A DNA stretch of 64,000 nt from an uncultured Butyricicoccus sp. (GCA_934532985.1 CAKTAV010000001.1:248001-312000); one strand, 5' to 3'; positions 8,801 to 20,215 are shown, counted from the stretch's first letter. Made by a program: numbers and translations. The notes: generated by a model from the letters alone, not told the origin.

Positions 8801-8889
8801 CTGTGAGCCTTCTGTTGCAGTAGGGGGCTCACTTCCTATATCCAGCATTTTGATCGGTATCGGCGGGACGGGAAACCCGTCCCCTACTG
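8801..8889. repeat. Nested palindromic intergenic element
   Basis: Stem GTGAGCC/GGCTCAC at 8803-8832, stem GACGGG-AAA-CCCGTC at 8867-8881, and long-range complementarity between CAGTAGGGG (8818-8826) and CCCCTACTG (8881-8889). It resembles GTAGGGG/CCCCTAC-bounded repeats common in related genomes. The rest of the 8685-9002 gap shows no gene. Confidence 0.5.
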
Positions 8890-8922
8890 AAAAAACACAT
8901 ATATTTTCAACCAAATAATAGA

Positions 8923-8978
8923 AAGAAGTGTAAAGAGCGTCGTATCTAACAACGGTATTCTTTACACTTCTTTTTTTC
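8923..8978. terminator. Bidirectional hairpin terminator
   Basis: Arms AGAAGTGTAAAGA/TCTTTACACTTCT with a T-run on the plus strand and a weaker one on the minus strand. It would serve the minus-strand hydrolase gene ending at 9003. Confidence 0.65.
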
Positions 8979-9002
8979 TTATTTTTCGCTTTGTATACTG
9001 TA

Positions 9003-9683
9003 TTACAGCTCCAGCGGTTGGTTTTCCACCCCGACATCACCGCGGATGGAAGAGCAAAACTGGAACACATCACTGCACACCGCCATATTCATCCGGCTGT
9101 CCAGTACATTGTGTCCGCCGCGCTCATAATAGCGGATGTACTTTTCCCCTGTGCGCAGGCGCTTATACAAATCCTCCGCGTGATCCGGATCGCTGACCTT
9201 GTCGTCGCGCGACTGCAAAATCAGCGTCGGACATTCCATCACTGTCATCGCATGCTGCTTCGTCTCCTGCATAAAGCGGTAAAACTGGTAATATCCAAAC
9301 GGGGTGAGCATGGTACCCAGCCCCGGCTGCAAGTCCCTCCGGAACAGCCGCCGCAGCTCGGTAAACGAGGTATCGCTGGTCGGTGTGTTGATGAACACCG
9401 CCGCCGCAGGGTGAAACTCCACCAGATGCATCTGAAGCACGCCGCCGATGGACAGGCCGATCAGCGCGATATGTTCATACTGTTTTTTCAGCTTCAAATA
9501 TTCCATACGAACGGCATGTACCCAAAAGCGGCGGGAGAGCCGCTTGCGTCCCGCCCCGCACGGCGTGACGAGATAGGCATCCATTCCATTTGTCTGTAAG
9601 TGCTGCTGCAAAATACTCCCGGCCTGTTCGCCCGTGCCGTAGCCGCTGAGAATCATACAGCAAAATTTACGCTTTGTTGCCAA
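9003..9683 (-). CDS. Alpha/beta hydrolase, carboxylesterase-like
   Basis: 226 residues. The nucleophile elbow GLSIGG supplies the catalytic Ser; a late Asp in QSRDDKVSD and a His in RGGHNVLD complete the expected triad. The architecture and short lid fit the bacterial carboxylesterase/monoacylglycerol-lipase group. There is no signal peptide, so it is probably cytoplasmic. It is a single gene with a terminator downstream. The substrate cannot be predicted. Confidence 0.8.
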   Translation of the reverse strand: MATKRKFCCMILSGYGTGEQAGSILQQHLQTNGMDAYLVTPCGAGRKRLSRRFWVHAVRMEYLKLKKQYEHIALIGLSIGGVLQMHLVEFHPAAAVFINTPTSDTSFTELRRLFRRDLQPGLGTMLTPFGYYQFYRFMQETKQHAMTVMECPTLILQSRDDKVSDPDHAEDLYKRLRTGEKYIRYYERGGHNVLDSRMNMAVCSDVFQFCSSIRGDVGVENQPLEL

Positions 9684-9882
9684 TGTTTCCGTTCCTCCGA
9701 TAATCTATCTCAGCAGGAAGCGCTGCTTCCCCTGTCAACGCATTGTACTAAATATTATTGTATCACGTTTTTCCAAAAAAGAAATGAATATCCCATGACA
9801 GTTTGGCAACAGTATGGTAACACTTTACCGGTGTTTTTGTTCTGTTTTCTCACTTTTTACAATGAAATAGTCTAATTTTCGA

Positions 9883-9917
9883 CAAAAACAGGCTGTCGGA
9901 ATATTCCGACAGCCTGT
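9883..9917 (-). terminator. Terminator after iolE
   Basis: Arms ACAGGCTGTCGGA/TCCGACAGCCTGT followed on the minus strand by TTTTTGTC. Confidence 0.85.
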
Positions 9918-9929
9918 GGCAGTCATATA

Positions 9930-10832
9930 TTACTTTGCCATTTCGGATACGAGGTAATCGTATGCCATCTTAGCGTACTTGAACGGATTTGCCTTTGCCG
10001 GGTCCTGCTCGGCCTCGACCATAATCCAGCCCTCATAGCCGATCTCGTCCAGCTTCTTCAGTATCGACGGGAAGTCAACACAGCCCTCCGGATCGCCCGG
10101 TACGGTGAACGCGCCGTTGCGAACCGCCTTCAGGAACGGCCAGCGACCGGCAATTGCCTCGTCACGAGCCGGCTTGCGCATGTTCTTCAGATGCACATGA
10201 CCAATGCGATCCGGGAACTCGTTCAGAATTGCGATCGGATCCGTCTCGGTAAAGGTCCAATGACCCGTGTCATAGCACAGATAAACCAGACCCGGCTCCG
10301 TGTTCTGGAGCATGCGGCGAGTCTCATCCAGCGTCTGTACGCAAGTACCCATATGATGATGGAAGCAAGCCTTCAGACCGTAGGACTTTGCAATCTCGCC
10401 CAGCTTATTCAGACCCTCGCACATTCTCTTGAACTCATCGTCTGTGAAAACAGCCTTGTCGTCAAAAATGGACTTGGTCTCATCGCCCTGAATGGAGTAG
10501 GACTGCTCCGAAATGTTGACGGCAGATGCACCGACAGCAGACAGATAATCCATTTCCTTCATGAACTCGTCGCGGGTCTCCTCATACGGCTTGGTGCCCA
10601 GGAAGGAAGAGAACCACTTGGATGCGATGGTCATACCACGCAGATCCAGCGCTTCCTTCAGCTCCTTGACGTCGGTCGGATACTTGTGTCCAACCTCACA
10701 TCCGGTGAAGCCAGCCAGACGCATTTCCGAAATACACTGCTGGAACGTATTCTCGTCGCCCAGATCCCACATGTCGTCGTTGGTCCAGCCAATCGGGCAG
10801 ATACCCAGCTTGACATCCTTATTTGTGAACAT
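9930..10832 (-). CDS. iolE: Myo-inosose-2 dehydratase (IolE-like)
   Basis: Xylose-isomerase-like TIM-barrel enzyme of inositol catabolism that dehydrates 2-keto-myo-inositol. 300 residues from ATG 10832, nine bases after GGAGGT. It begins with the IolE-type KLGICPIGWTNDD and carries metal-binding barrel motifs FHHHMGTCV, CYDTGHW, HVHLKNM and VEAEQDP. Single gene with its own promoter and terminator, away from other inositol genes; an IolG-like dehydrogenase lies about 46 kb downstream. Other sugar-derivative isomerase/epimerase activities remain possible. Confidence 0.85.
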   Translation of the reverse strand: MFTNKDVKLGICPIGWTNDDMWDLGDENTFQQCISEMRLAGFTGCEVGHKYPTDVKELKEALDLRGMTIASKWFSSFLGTKPYEETRDEFMKEMDYLSAVGASAVNISEQSYSIQGDETKSIFDDKAVFTDDEFKRMCEGLNKLGEIAKSYGLKACFHHHMGTCVQTLDETRRMLQNTEPGLVYLCYDTGHWTFTETDPIAILNEFPDRIGHVHLKNMRKPARDEAIAGRWPFLKAVRNGAFTVPGDPEGCVDFPSILKKLDEIGYEGWIMVEAEQDPAKANPFKYAKMAYDYLVSEMAK

Positions 10833-10930
10833 AATCACAACACCTCCAATTTTCTTCTCCCGCGCGCCGACGCATGTGCGCCCGAACGCGAAAAGACCAA
10901 GGGGCGGTTCCCCTTTTTTCTCCTACCTAC

Positions 10931-10959
10931 AGAATAATGGAAATCCGCCGTTTTGTCAA
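10931..10959 (-). promoter_or_regulatory. Promoter of iolE
   Basis: TTGACA (10959-10954), 17 bases, TATTCT (10936-10931) on the minus strand, leaving a leader of about 95 bases. Nothing else was found in the 10833-11183 gap apart from the divergent promoter at 11081. Confidence 0.75.
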
Positions 10960-11080
10960 TATTATTGTGTCCTCTCCGTACTTCTTTGGAATATTGCAAA
11001 AAATGTGCGTGCGTGCACGAGCCAATTTTTCTGCATTTTTCTATCCTGCATTCGACAGAACATTTCTTTTCTCTATGTTC

Positions 11081-11109
11081 TTGTCAATGCCGCATTCATA
11101 TGGTATAAT
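11081..11109 (+). promoter_or_regulatory. Promoter of the 11.2-kb lipoprotein gene
   Basis: TTGTCA (11081-11086), 17 bases, TATAAT (11104-11109). Confidence 0.8.
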
Positions 11110-11183
11110 CATGTAAAAAGTATACTTATTACCCTTAGTATCTGATTTTTCACCCGAGAAGGTATCCGAAAGGAGGATGTACT

Positions 11184-11816
11184 ATGAAACGAATGCTATT
11201 TCGATCACTCCGTCTAGTTTATCTTGGCGCTGCCACCATCGTACTGTGCGCCTGCTCCGCTTCCCAGTCCGGTTCCGCCGATACCACAGCGAGCAACAAC
11301 ACCATTTCGGCAGCTGGGGACACGGCACTCTATCTGCACACGGAGGATGCTTCGCTGTTTGAGTCCACGTTTGACACTACCTGTGTCTCCGATACCTCCG
11401 CGGCATTTCCCACCGCCGGTACGGCAAAATACACGGCGGCCACCACGCTGGACGATGAGGATTCCGGCGACATCCAGATGGATTTGACACTGCACATCGG
11501 CAAGCAATCCTACGACGTTCACACCAACGGCGACGTTGTGGTATATCCGCTCGATGACACCTATTCGTTAATCAAGGGCAGTCTGGCCGATACCATCACA
11601 GTTTCCGGCAGAAAATACAACCTTTCTATCAACACCAACCAGCTCGTCGGTTCAGACACATTGAATGCCGGTCTTGTACTGACACCGGAGGGCTTCTACA
11701 GCAGCGAAGAGACCAGCAACGACGACGCCATGTTCCTGCTGCACTTCGGCACGCCCATCACAGAAACCGAAGCCGGAGAGGCGTATTTAAACTTTCTGAA
11801 CAGCGGAGAGGAGTAA
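11184..11816 (+). CDS. Exported lipoprotein of unknown function
   Basis: 210 residues. A type II signal sequence with lipobox VLCAC puts the lipidated Cys near residue 24. A Ser/Thr/Asp-rich linker follows, then a probable beta-rich domain with alternating acidic and Thr-rich strands. No known family is recognised. ATG follows AAAGGAGG. Its last 50 residues (GSDTLNAGLVLTPEGF to HFGTPITETEAGEAYLNFL) are clearly homologous to the start of the next reading frame, so the two are paralogues. Probably anchored on the outer face of the membrane. Confidence 0.75.
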   Translation: MKRMLFRSLRLVYLGAATIVLCACSASQSGSADTTASNNTISAAGDTALYLHTEDASLFESTFDTTCVSDTSAAFPTAGTAKYTAATTLDDEDSGDIQMDLTLHIGKQSYDVHTNGDVVVYPLDDTYSLIKGSLADTITVSGRKYNLSINTNQLVGSDTLNAGLVLTPEGFYSSEETSNDDAMFLLHFGTPITETEAGEAYLNFLNSGEE

Positions 11817-11984
11817 CTCCTGCAAGAGTTTTACACGTTTCCACTCCTTTCTCCAGAGAATACATGGGATACTGCACAACAAATTCACCCTAATTTTGTT
11901 TATGTATACAAATCCCGTCAAATATAAACTTCATTTTTGTAGTATACTTGATTTACTCATGTTTTTATGTTACTCTGACGATAA

Positions 11985-12863
11985 AGAAGATACACATTTT
12001 TCGGATCACCCACCCTAAATGCTGGTATTGTTCTAACACCTGATGATTTTGACACTAATGACAACGCTTTGCAGATTATGTTTCACTTCGGTACTCCAAT
12101 TATGGAAACAGATGCCAAAGATGCCTATTTGAGTTTTTTAGGACAAGCTGATGACCAGAGCGGTGATGACGATACGATATCCGCCTCAGAAAATATTAGT
12201 GCTACCGTTCAACCCCAAAGCACGGTTGGAAAACTAACTGTAGTAGGGCAAGCAACCGGTAAGCTCAAGCCAACAAGAGCAGGTGGATATCATGGCTCCG
12301 GCACCGGCTCCAAGCTCTATGTTTATAAAGGTCCTGGAAAAAACAAACGTATTCACTTAGTCATTGTTTCCTATACAAAGAATATTCGCGCAAACGATTT
12401 CTCTGTTGATAGACCTCTTCGCGTTGGAATCAGTTCTGCAAGGGTTCGACTTACGCGCAGCGGCCAGAATACCAGCATATCCAGTGTGGATGATTTTTCC
12501 CAGTCCTATAATAAAAAATATTTTTCTAAGCTTTACAACTCAGAACTTGGTCCATTCATCAAAGATATCCTCGGATTGCTGAACATCCCTGTCAATACGA
12601 TTTCCTCTATTCTGAGCGGTTCTGGAGGTCGTCTAACCGTCAAGCAAGCCGGAAAGGATTCCTATGTTTTTGTTAAAATGTCTAATCCTAACATTAACAT
12701 GAATAAGAAAGCTAAAGGTTTAGCCGCTTCGTTTAATATTCAAGCTGACAACAATCTAACAGGGAAATACTCTGCCATTGGACGTCTCACATATCTTGTT
12801 GAAACATATTATGCAACCTTTACAATCAAAACCACTTCGGCAACTGTTTCTGTAACAATTTAA
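11985..12863 (+). pseudogene. N-terminally truncated paralogue of the lipoprotein, with a C-terminal extension
   Basis: The frame is open from 11985 but has no signal sequence and no good ATG; the first usable start is TTG at 12069. Its beginning, GSPTLNAGIVLTPDDF to HFGTPIMETDAKDAYLSFL, aligns with the C-terminus of the preceding lipoprotein, so about 160 N-terminal residues including the lipobox are missing. A linker and a basic, probably beta-rich domain of about 190 residues follow, with no recognised family. Bases are AT-richer than in neighbouring genes. It looks like a remnant of a longer exported paralogue; expression from TTG 12069 would give an untargeted protein. Confidence 0.65.
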
Positions 12864-12875
12864 AGGAGCGATCAT

Positions 12876-13388
12876 ATGAAATCATCCACCAAACGCATCG
12901 CAGTAATTGTCGTTGTTCTCGTCATTGTCGCGGGCTTTGCTGGTTGGCAGGCATACCGCATCCACGACCAGCAGTATGCCGAAGACCGAGATCGCATTAT
13001 CGGCGAAGTCACTGGCACGATGTCACATATTACTGCCTACGGCGAACAGATGGATTATGATTTCTCCAGTATTGTTGATGTAAAGGATGACTATCTTCAT
13101 GAACAAATCGACGACCTCCACTCTGCCGCAGCCGACTATCAGCACGATATTCAAAGCGGCTACCCCGATGGTTTTTGGGACGATTACCCCAACTGCATCG
13201 CCTATCTCCAGTACATGACAGACTACTGCATATCGAATGATTTCACTGACTACCAAGAGTTTGTCCGTATCACGCAGCCGTTGACTGACCAATATCAAAT
13301 GCCTATCAGCTCGTCTGCTGATCTCAAGCAGTTTTACCTCAATCTAGAGGACGAACTGGACGACTATTCCTATCAGTCCGACAAATAA
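12876..13388 (+). CDS. Small membrane-anchored protein of unknown function
   Basis: 170 residues: a short basic N-terminus, one transmembrane helix (about residues 7-25), then an acidic, helix-prone extracytoplasmic region. No family is recognised. AAAGGAG precedes the ATG, and the gene begins 12 bases after the truncated lipoprotein frame, so it is probably the last member of that operon. A strong terminator follows. Confidence 0.7.
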   Translation: MKSSTKRIAVIVVVLVIVAGFAGWQAYRIHDQQYAEDRDRIIGEVTGTMSHITAYGEQMDYDFSSIVDVKDDYLHEQIDDLHSAAADYQHDIQSGYPDGFWDDYPNCIAYLQYMTDYCISNDFTDYQEFVRITQPLTDQYQMPISSSADLKQFYLNLEDELDDYSYQSDK

Positions 13389-13390
13389 CG

Positions 13391-13438
13391 CAAAAACGCC
13401 GCCGCTTTCTGCGTGGAAAGCGGCGGCGTTCGTATTTT
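13391..13438. terminator. Bidirectional terminator
   Basis: Arms AACGCCGCCGCTTTC/GAAAGCGGCGGCGTT between convergent genes (the 170-residue protein and aspS), with T-rich tails on both strands. Confidence 0.85.
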
Positions 13439-13440
13439 AA

Positions 13441-15240
<1,800 letters not shown>

Positions 15241-15303
15241 AGTAGTTATACCCTCCTCGGAGCGGTTTCCGCCCCGTATTTCTCTATTTCTCGCCCGACG
15301 GAA

Positions 15304-16569
15304 TTACGCCATGACATGCGCTGCAATCGCCTCGGCGTTCAGCGGAACCTCCACCTGCTCGCCGGTCTCCATGTTCTTGACCTTAACCGCGCCGTTTTCC
15401 AGCTCACCGGTGCCAATAACCGCCGAGAAACGTGCGCCAATCTTGTTGGCGTACTTCATCTGTGCCTTCAGTCCGCGTCCTACCAGATCGCGCTCCGCCG
15501 ACACGCCCATCTGGCGCAGCTCATACACCAGCTTCTGTACCGGACGGTCTGCCTCCTCGCCCAGCGGCGCGAGATAAATATCGGATACCGGTGCCTCCGG
15601 GAACGGTGCGCCAACCGCCTCCATGACCATAATCAGACGCTCCAGACCGCAGCCAAAGCCCATGCCGGCCGTCTGCTCGCCGCCCAGCTGGGAGACCAGT
15701 CCGTCATAGCGTCCGCCGCCCAGCACGGTGCCCTGTGCGCCAATATTGCTGGAGACAAACTCAAATACCGTCTTGGTATAGTAGTCCAGACCGCGGACAA
15801 TGCCGGTATCAATCTCATACGGAATGCCCATGTCGTCCAGATAGGTCTTGACCTTTTCAAAGTGCTCCCGGCACTCGTCACACAGATAATCCAGCGCAAC
15901 CGGAGCGTCCTTGGCGATTTCGCCGCAGGACGGTACCTTGCAGTCCAGAATACGCATCGGGTTGCGCTCCAGACGTTCCTTACAGGTGCCGCACAGGCAG
16001 TCCTTCTTATCGCTCAGATACGCCTTCAGCGCATCGTGATACTTCGGGCGGCAGTGCGGGCAGCCGATGGAATTCAGATGTACCTTGACGTCGTGGATGC
16101 CCAGGCGCTTGAGGACAGTATCTCCCAGCGAAATGACCTCCGCATCCGTTGCTGGCGTCGGCGCACCGAATACCTCGACACCGAACTGATGATGCTCGCG
16201 CAGACGTCCCTTCTGCACATTCTCATAGCGGTAGTTCGGAACAATATAGTAGCCCTTAAACGGCAGACCCTTGGCGTACAGGGAATTTTCCAGATACGCG
16301 CGGACGGTGGAGGCAGTGCCCTCCGGACGCAGCGTTACCGAGCGTCCGCCCTTGTCCGTAAACGTATACATTTCCTTCTGTACCACGTCGGTCGTGTCGC
16401 CGATGCCGCGGTTAAACAGCTCGGTGTGCTCAAAGTTCGGGAAACGAATTTCCTTAAATCCGTACTCCGACGCAATCGTGCGCAGCACGCCCTCGACATA
16501 CTGCCACTTGTGCACCTCCGACGGTACAATGTCCTTTGTGCCCTTGGGGGCCTTGATATACTCAGCCAT
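15304..16569 (-). CDS. hisS: Histidyl-tRNA synthetase
   Basis: Charges tRNA-His. 421 residues from ATG 16569, which follows AAAGGA. Class II hallmarks are motif 2 with LRPEGTAS, the histidine A region GLDYYTKTVFEF, GGGRYDGL, and motif 3 GFGCGLERL, followed by an anticodon-binding domain. Four Cys in CPHC and CGTC form a zinc-knuckle-like insertion. It is upstream of aspS, and the short leader has no room for a T-box. Confidence 0.97.
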   Translation of the reverse strand: MAEYIKAPKGTKDIVPSEVHKWQYVEGVLRTIASEYGFKEIRFPNFEHTELFNRGIGDTTDVVQKEMYTFTDKGGRSVTLRPEGTASTVRAYLENSLYAKGLPFKGYYIVPNYRYENVQKGRLREHHQFGVEVFGAPTPATDAEVISLGDTVLKRLGIHDVKVHLNSIGCPHCRPKYHDALKAYLSDKKDCLCGTCKERLERNPMRILDCKVPSCGEIAKDAPVALDYLCDECREHFEKVKTYLDDMGIPYEIDTGIVRGLDYYTKTVFEFVSSNIGAQGTVLGGGRYDGLVSQLGGEQTAGMGFGCGLERLIMVMEAVGAPFPEAPVSDIYLAPLGEEADRPVQKLVYELRQMGVSAERDLVGRGLKAQMKYANKIGARFSAVIGTGELENGAVKVKNMETGEQVEVPLNAEAIAAHVMA

Positions 16570-16642
16570 AGGTGGAATATCCTTTCTTGTGTTTATTCTA
16601 TCGTCAGTCCCGGATGCCGCACCGTCCACGCGCGGCTCCGTT

Positions 16643-16674
16643 CAAGAAAAACAGGCGGTTTTGTCAACCGCCTG
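16643..16674 (-). terminator. Terminator after mgsA
   Basis: Arms CAGGCGGTT/AACCGCCTG followed on the minus strand by TTTTTC. It ends the long zapA-to-mgsA gene run. Confidence 0.8.
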
Positions 16675-16689
16675 ATTACTGCTTCCCAA

Positions 16690-17103
16690 TCAGCCGTGCT
16701 TCGGCTTGGGGTTTACGATATCGCGCCAATCCAGATCGCCGCGATCCAGTCCCAGAATCAGCATTTCCGCCGTAGCGACGTTAGTCGCAATCGGGATATT
16801 GTGCATGTCGCACAGACGCGCCAGTGCATGCACGTCGGGTTCGTATTCCGTGTTGGAATTCGGATCTCGGAAAAACAGAACCATATCAATCTCATTATAG
16901 GAGACGCGCGCGCTGATCTGCTGTTCGCCGCCCTGCATACCTGCAAGGAACTTTTCAATCTTCAAGCCGGTTGCTTCCTCAACATACCGACCGGTTGTTC
17001 CTGTTGCGCAGATATGATGTTTTGCCAAGATGCCACAGTATGCCATACAGAACTGTACCATCAGCTCTTTCTTTTTGTCATGTGCAATGAGCGCAATGTT
17101 CAT
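16690..17103 (-). CDS. mgsA: Methylglyoxal synthase
   Basis: Converts dihydroxyacetone phosphate to methylglyoxal and phosphate, a glycolytic bypass. 137 residues, usual length. Phosphate-binding motif GTTGR, the GGEQQI segment, FFRDP with a catalytic acid, and the CDMHNIPIATN motif with its conserved His are present. ATG 17103 follows GGGAAGG. In many Firmicutes mgsA closes the mre/min cluster, as it does here. Confidence 0.95.
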   Translation of the reverse strand: MNIALIAHDKKKELMVQFCMAYCGILAKHHICATGTTGRYVEEATGLKIEKFLAGMQGGEQQISARVSYNEIDMVLFFRDPNSNTEYEPDVHALARLCDMHNIPIATNVATAEMLILGLDRGDLDWRDIVNPKPKHG

Positions 17104-17223
17104 TGAAAGCACCTTCCCTCTCTCGTGTGATAAGCCGTTATATAAATTCCAGAATGCGCAATAAACGTACCAACGCCATGTCTTGCCGCAATCAAACCAA
17201 TGATGTCGGTTGGTCTGGCGGAT

Positions 17224-17973
17224 TTAATAAATTCGCATCAGCGGAACCTGCTCGCCCGTCAGTCGTCGCGCAATATTGCGGTAGGCCTCCGCCGCGCCCT
17301 CCTGTCGCTGGGTCACGACCGGTACCCCCTCTGCCGCACAGATCGACACCGCTTCATCCTCCGGAATGACGCCGAGCAGCTGCAAGCCGGTTGCATCCAT
17401 CGCGTCGTCAATCGTCGCCGCGCCGCCCTTTTTCACCATGCAGTTGCTCACACGATTGACCGCGACGCGCACCGTGCGCACCTTTTGATCCTCCAACAGC
17501 CGCGCCATGCGCTCTGCACCGCGCAGACTGCCGTTTTCTCCCGTCGTCACGATGACGCCCTCGTCCGCCGCCGCGGCGAATGCCGCATATTCCGATGCCA
17601 GCCCCGCCGGGCCGTCAATCAGGACATAGCGGAATTTAGCCTCACGCGCCTGCTTGACTAAGTTTCGCATTCCCTCCTGCGTCAGTCCGCCGGTCAGCGG
17701 ATCCGCCGGAGCGGTCAGCAGATAGAGGTTATTCAGCTTCGGGTGCTTTACCATTGCCTCGTCCAGCGGTACCATGCCGGACGCGACATCCGAAAAGCTG
17801 AACACCACGCGGTCGCTCATTCCAAGAACAATATCCAGATTGCGCAGTCCGGAATCGCCGTCGATCACCAGCACTTTTTTGTCCGCCGAAGCGAGCGCTG
17901 CCGATACGCCAGCGACCAGAGAGGTCTTTCCAGTCCCTCCCTTGCCGGACGCCACAACAATGATTTTTGTCAT
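17224..17973 (-). CDS. minD: MinD-type ATPase, apparently lacking the C-terminal membrane-targeting helix
   Basis: ParA/MinD-family ATPase; MinD positions the division septum. 249 residues. The deviant Walker A is SGKGGTGKTS and the MinD-specific VIDGDSGLRNLDIVLG is present. The protein ends with RLTGEQVPLMRIY, where typical MinD continues into an amphipathic membrane-targeting helix; that helix is not visible. Neither minC nor minE neighbours it, although it keeps the canonical place between PBP2 and mgsA. ATG follows AGGAGG. It could have an altered, possibly MinCE-independent role. Confidence 0.85.
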   Translation of the reverse strand: MTKIIVVASGKGGTGKTSLVAGVSAALASADKKVLVIDGDSGLRNLDIVLGMSDRVVFSFSDVASGMVPLDEAMVKHPKLNNLYLLTAPADPLTGGLTQEGMRNLVKQAREAKFRYVLIDGPAGLASEYAAFAAAADEGVIVTTGENGSLRGAERMARLLEDQKVRTVRVAVNRVSNCMVKKGGAATIDDAMDATGLQLLGVIPEDEAVSICAAEGVPVVTQRQEGAAEAYRNIARRLTGEQVPLMRIY

Positions 17974-18085
17974 AGTTCCTCCTGCCAGATAAACAAATTA
18001 TATACCAATCCAACGGGTTGTACAAGGGTTTTTCGTCAATTTTTCTCCCCTGTATCCCCTTGACACGCGCTTTCTGTCCGGCGGG

Positions 18086-20215
18086 TTATCCGCCGATCAG
18101 ACCGCTGATCCAGTCGCGAACCGCGTCCGCCGTGGTATTCTGTCCGCCATCGGAGTTCTGCTCCGTGTCGGTCGTCATCGTTTCTCCTCCGTTCGCCGAG
18201 GCTCCCTCCTGCGAATTGTAGAAATAGTAGTCATAGATGTCACGCACAACCGGCGCTACGTTATTGCCGGAATCGCCACCCTCAATGACAACGCACACCG
18301 CAATCTGCGGATCCTCATACGGCGCAAATGAGATAAACAGGCCGTTGTCCTGCTTTCCGTAGCGCTGCGCCGTACCCGACTTACCCGCAACCTTAATGGA
18401 GTAGTTTTCAAATACCGACGCCGCCGTGCCGTCCTCGCCGGTTACCTTTTCCATGCCCTCATGTACCAGACTCCATGTCTCGTCCGAGGCCTTGATATGG
18501 CTCAGATTCTTCGGATTATTTTTCTTCACGGTTTTCGTGCCCGTGTAATTCATGACTGATTTGAGCAAATGCGCCGAGTGCACCGTGCCGCCGTTGGACA
18601 ACGCCGCGCAGTAATTGGCCAGCTGAATCGGGGTATAGTTGTTGTCGCCCTGTCCGATGGCTGACTGCAATACATCGCCGCCCGACCATGCCCGTCCGGT
18701 GCCGTTTTTGACCGCTTCGGCGCGCTCTGTCGGACCGGCTACTGTGCCGGTCTTTTCGCCGGACAGCTCAATACCCGTATAATCACCTAGGCCAAATTTC
18801 TTGGCATACTTCTCCAGCTTCTTGCCGCCGAGCCGACGTCCGGTCTCATAGAAGAAGTAGTTGCACGAATCCTCCAGCGCGCCAACAACGTTTTCGCTGC
18901 CATGGCCTCTGCCATAGGCGGTGTAGTACCAGCACTTCGGCTGATAGTCCGAGTAATAGGTATAGATGCCGCTGTCATAAATGTAGGTCGTACCGTCAAT
19001 CACGCCCTCCTGCAGTCCCGCCACTGCCGTCACCGGCTTAAACGTCGAGCCGGGGGCGTAGGTGCTTGCAATCGCGCGGTTGAGCAGCGGCGATAGCGGA
19101 TTGCTGCTCAGCGATTCGTAATTTTCGTTAAAGGTCTGCGGATTGTACGTCGGATAGTTCGCCAGTGCCAGAATTTCTCCGTTCTTGACGTCGATGACCA
19201 CCGCCGCGCCGCCCTCGGCGCCATAGGTGCTCTGACAGCGGGACGCCAGCGAGCTTTCCGCCAGCGCCTGCAAGCCGGAATCAATCGTCAGCTTGACCGT
19301 CTTACCGGACTTTGCTTCCTTCGTAATCTCCTCACTAATAACGTTGCCGTGCGAATCTGTTTTAATCGTCCGCGTGCCGTCTGTGCCATGCAGATACTCC
19401 TCAAACGCCTTCTCTGCGCCCGTCTTACCGACGGTGGAGTTCATGGAATATCCCTTTTCGGAATAGCTCCCCCAGTCCTCCGCATAGATCGGGCCGGTGT
19501 AGCCGAGGATGTTTCCGGCAATCGTTGTCGCAATCTCACGCTTGGACTGCGTATCCACTTCCACGCCCGGATACTTCAAATGCTGCTCGGCAACCGTCGT
19601 TACCAGCTTCATGCTGATATTCGTCGCCATCGTGAACGGATTGTACATAGAAAACTGCTCACGTTCCATCTGATAGCGCACCTTGGCGATATGCAGTTTG
19701 TCCGTCACACTCTTTTTATCGGAAATCTCATAGCGCGCGCACAGAGCATTCATAATCTCCTGTGCATCCATGCCAACCTTCAGCTCCTTTTTGCAGAAGC
19801 TTTTCATCTTTTTATAATTGCTCGTACCCTTGCCTTCGCTGAGCACGAACTGCTCCCCTGACAGCGTAATCGGCAGCGAGGAATTCAGCTCTGCCGAGCT
19901 GTCGCTCAGCACCAAATTTACAAGACGCAGGATACGGTTATTCTGGCCCTTGTTCTGCCACGTCGCATAGTCAATGGTCAGCGCGTACATCGTCGTGTTG
20001 CCCACCAGCGTCACGCCGTTGCGGTCGACAATTTTGCCGCGCGAGGCCTCGCTCGTCCGCGTATAGCTGTACTGCTGGTTGGCGCTCTGTACATACTCCT
20101 CACCGTGAATCAGCTCCAGTGAGATCAGGTTTGCCAGACAAATGGCTCCGCACGCCGCGCCCGCGCCCACCAGAATTGCCAAGCGGCGAAACAGCTTTTT
20201 TCTATGTTTATCCAT
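18086..20215 (-). CDS. mrdA: Penicillin-binding protein 2-type transpeptidase
   Basis: Class B PBP for peptidoglycan cross-linking during elongation. 709 residues: a short cytoplasmic tail, one membrane helix (about residues 12-33), a dimerisation domain, then the transpeptidase domain with catalytic Ser-390 in STFKP, the SCN motif, and KSGTAQ. The C-terminal tail is rich in Gly, Ser, Thr and Asn. The start overlaps the end of mreD, and mreC and mreD precede it, so it belongs to the elongasome. Confidence 0.93.
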   Translation of the reverse strand: MDKHRKKLFRRLAILVGAGAACGAICLANLISLELIHGEEYVQSANQQYSYTRTSEASRGKIVDRNGVTLVGNTTMYALTIDYATWQNKGQNNRILRLVNLVLSDSSAELNSSLPITLSGEQFVLSEGKGTSNYKKMKSFCKKELKVGMDAQEIMNALCARYEISDKKSVTDKLHIAKVRYQMEREQFSMYNPFTMATNISMKLVTTVAEQHLKYPGVEVDTQSKREIATTIAGNILGYTGPIYAEDWGSYSEKGYSMNSTVGKTGAEKAFEEYLHGTDGTRTIKTDSHGNVISEEITKEAKSGKTVKLTIDSGLQALAESSLASRCQSTYGAEGGAAVVIDVKNGEILALANYPTYNPQTFNENYESLSSNPLSPLLNRAIASTYAPGSTFKPVTAVAGLQEGVIDGTTYIYDSGIYTYYSDYQPKCWYYTAYGRGHGSENVVGALEDSCNYFFYETGRRLGGKKLEKYAKKFGLGDYTGIELSGEKTGTVAGPTERAEAVKNGTGRAWSGGDVLQSAIGQGDNNYTPIQLANYCAALSNGGTVHSAHLLKSVMNYTGTKTVKKNNPKNLSHIKASDETWSLVHEGMEKVTGEDGTAASVFENYSIKVAGKSGTAQRYGKQDNGLFISFAPYEDPQIAVCVVIEGGDSGNNVAPVVRDIYDYYFYNSQEGASANGGETMTTDTEQNSDGGQNTTADAVRDWISGLIGG

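Noticed and set aside
16570..16642. T-box leader before hisS-aspS
   Set aside because: The gap to the previous terminator is about 70 bases, too short, and no T-box sequence was seen.
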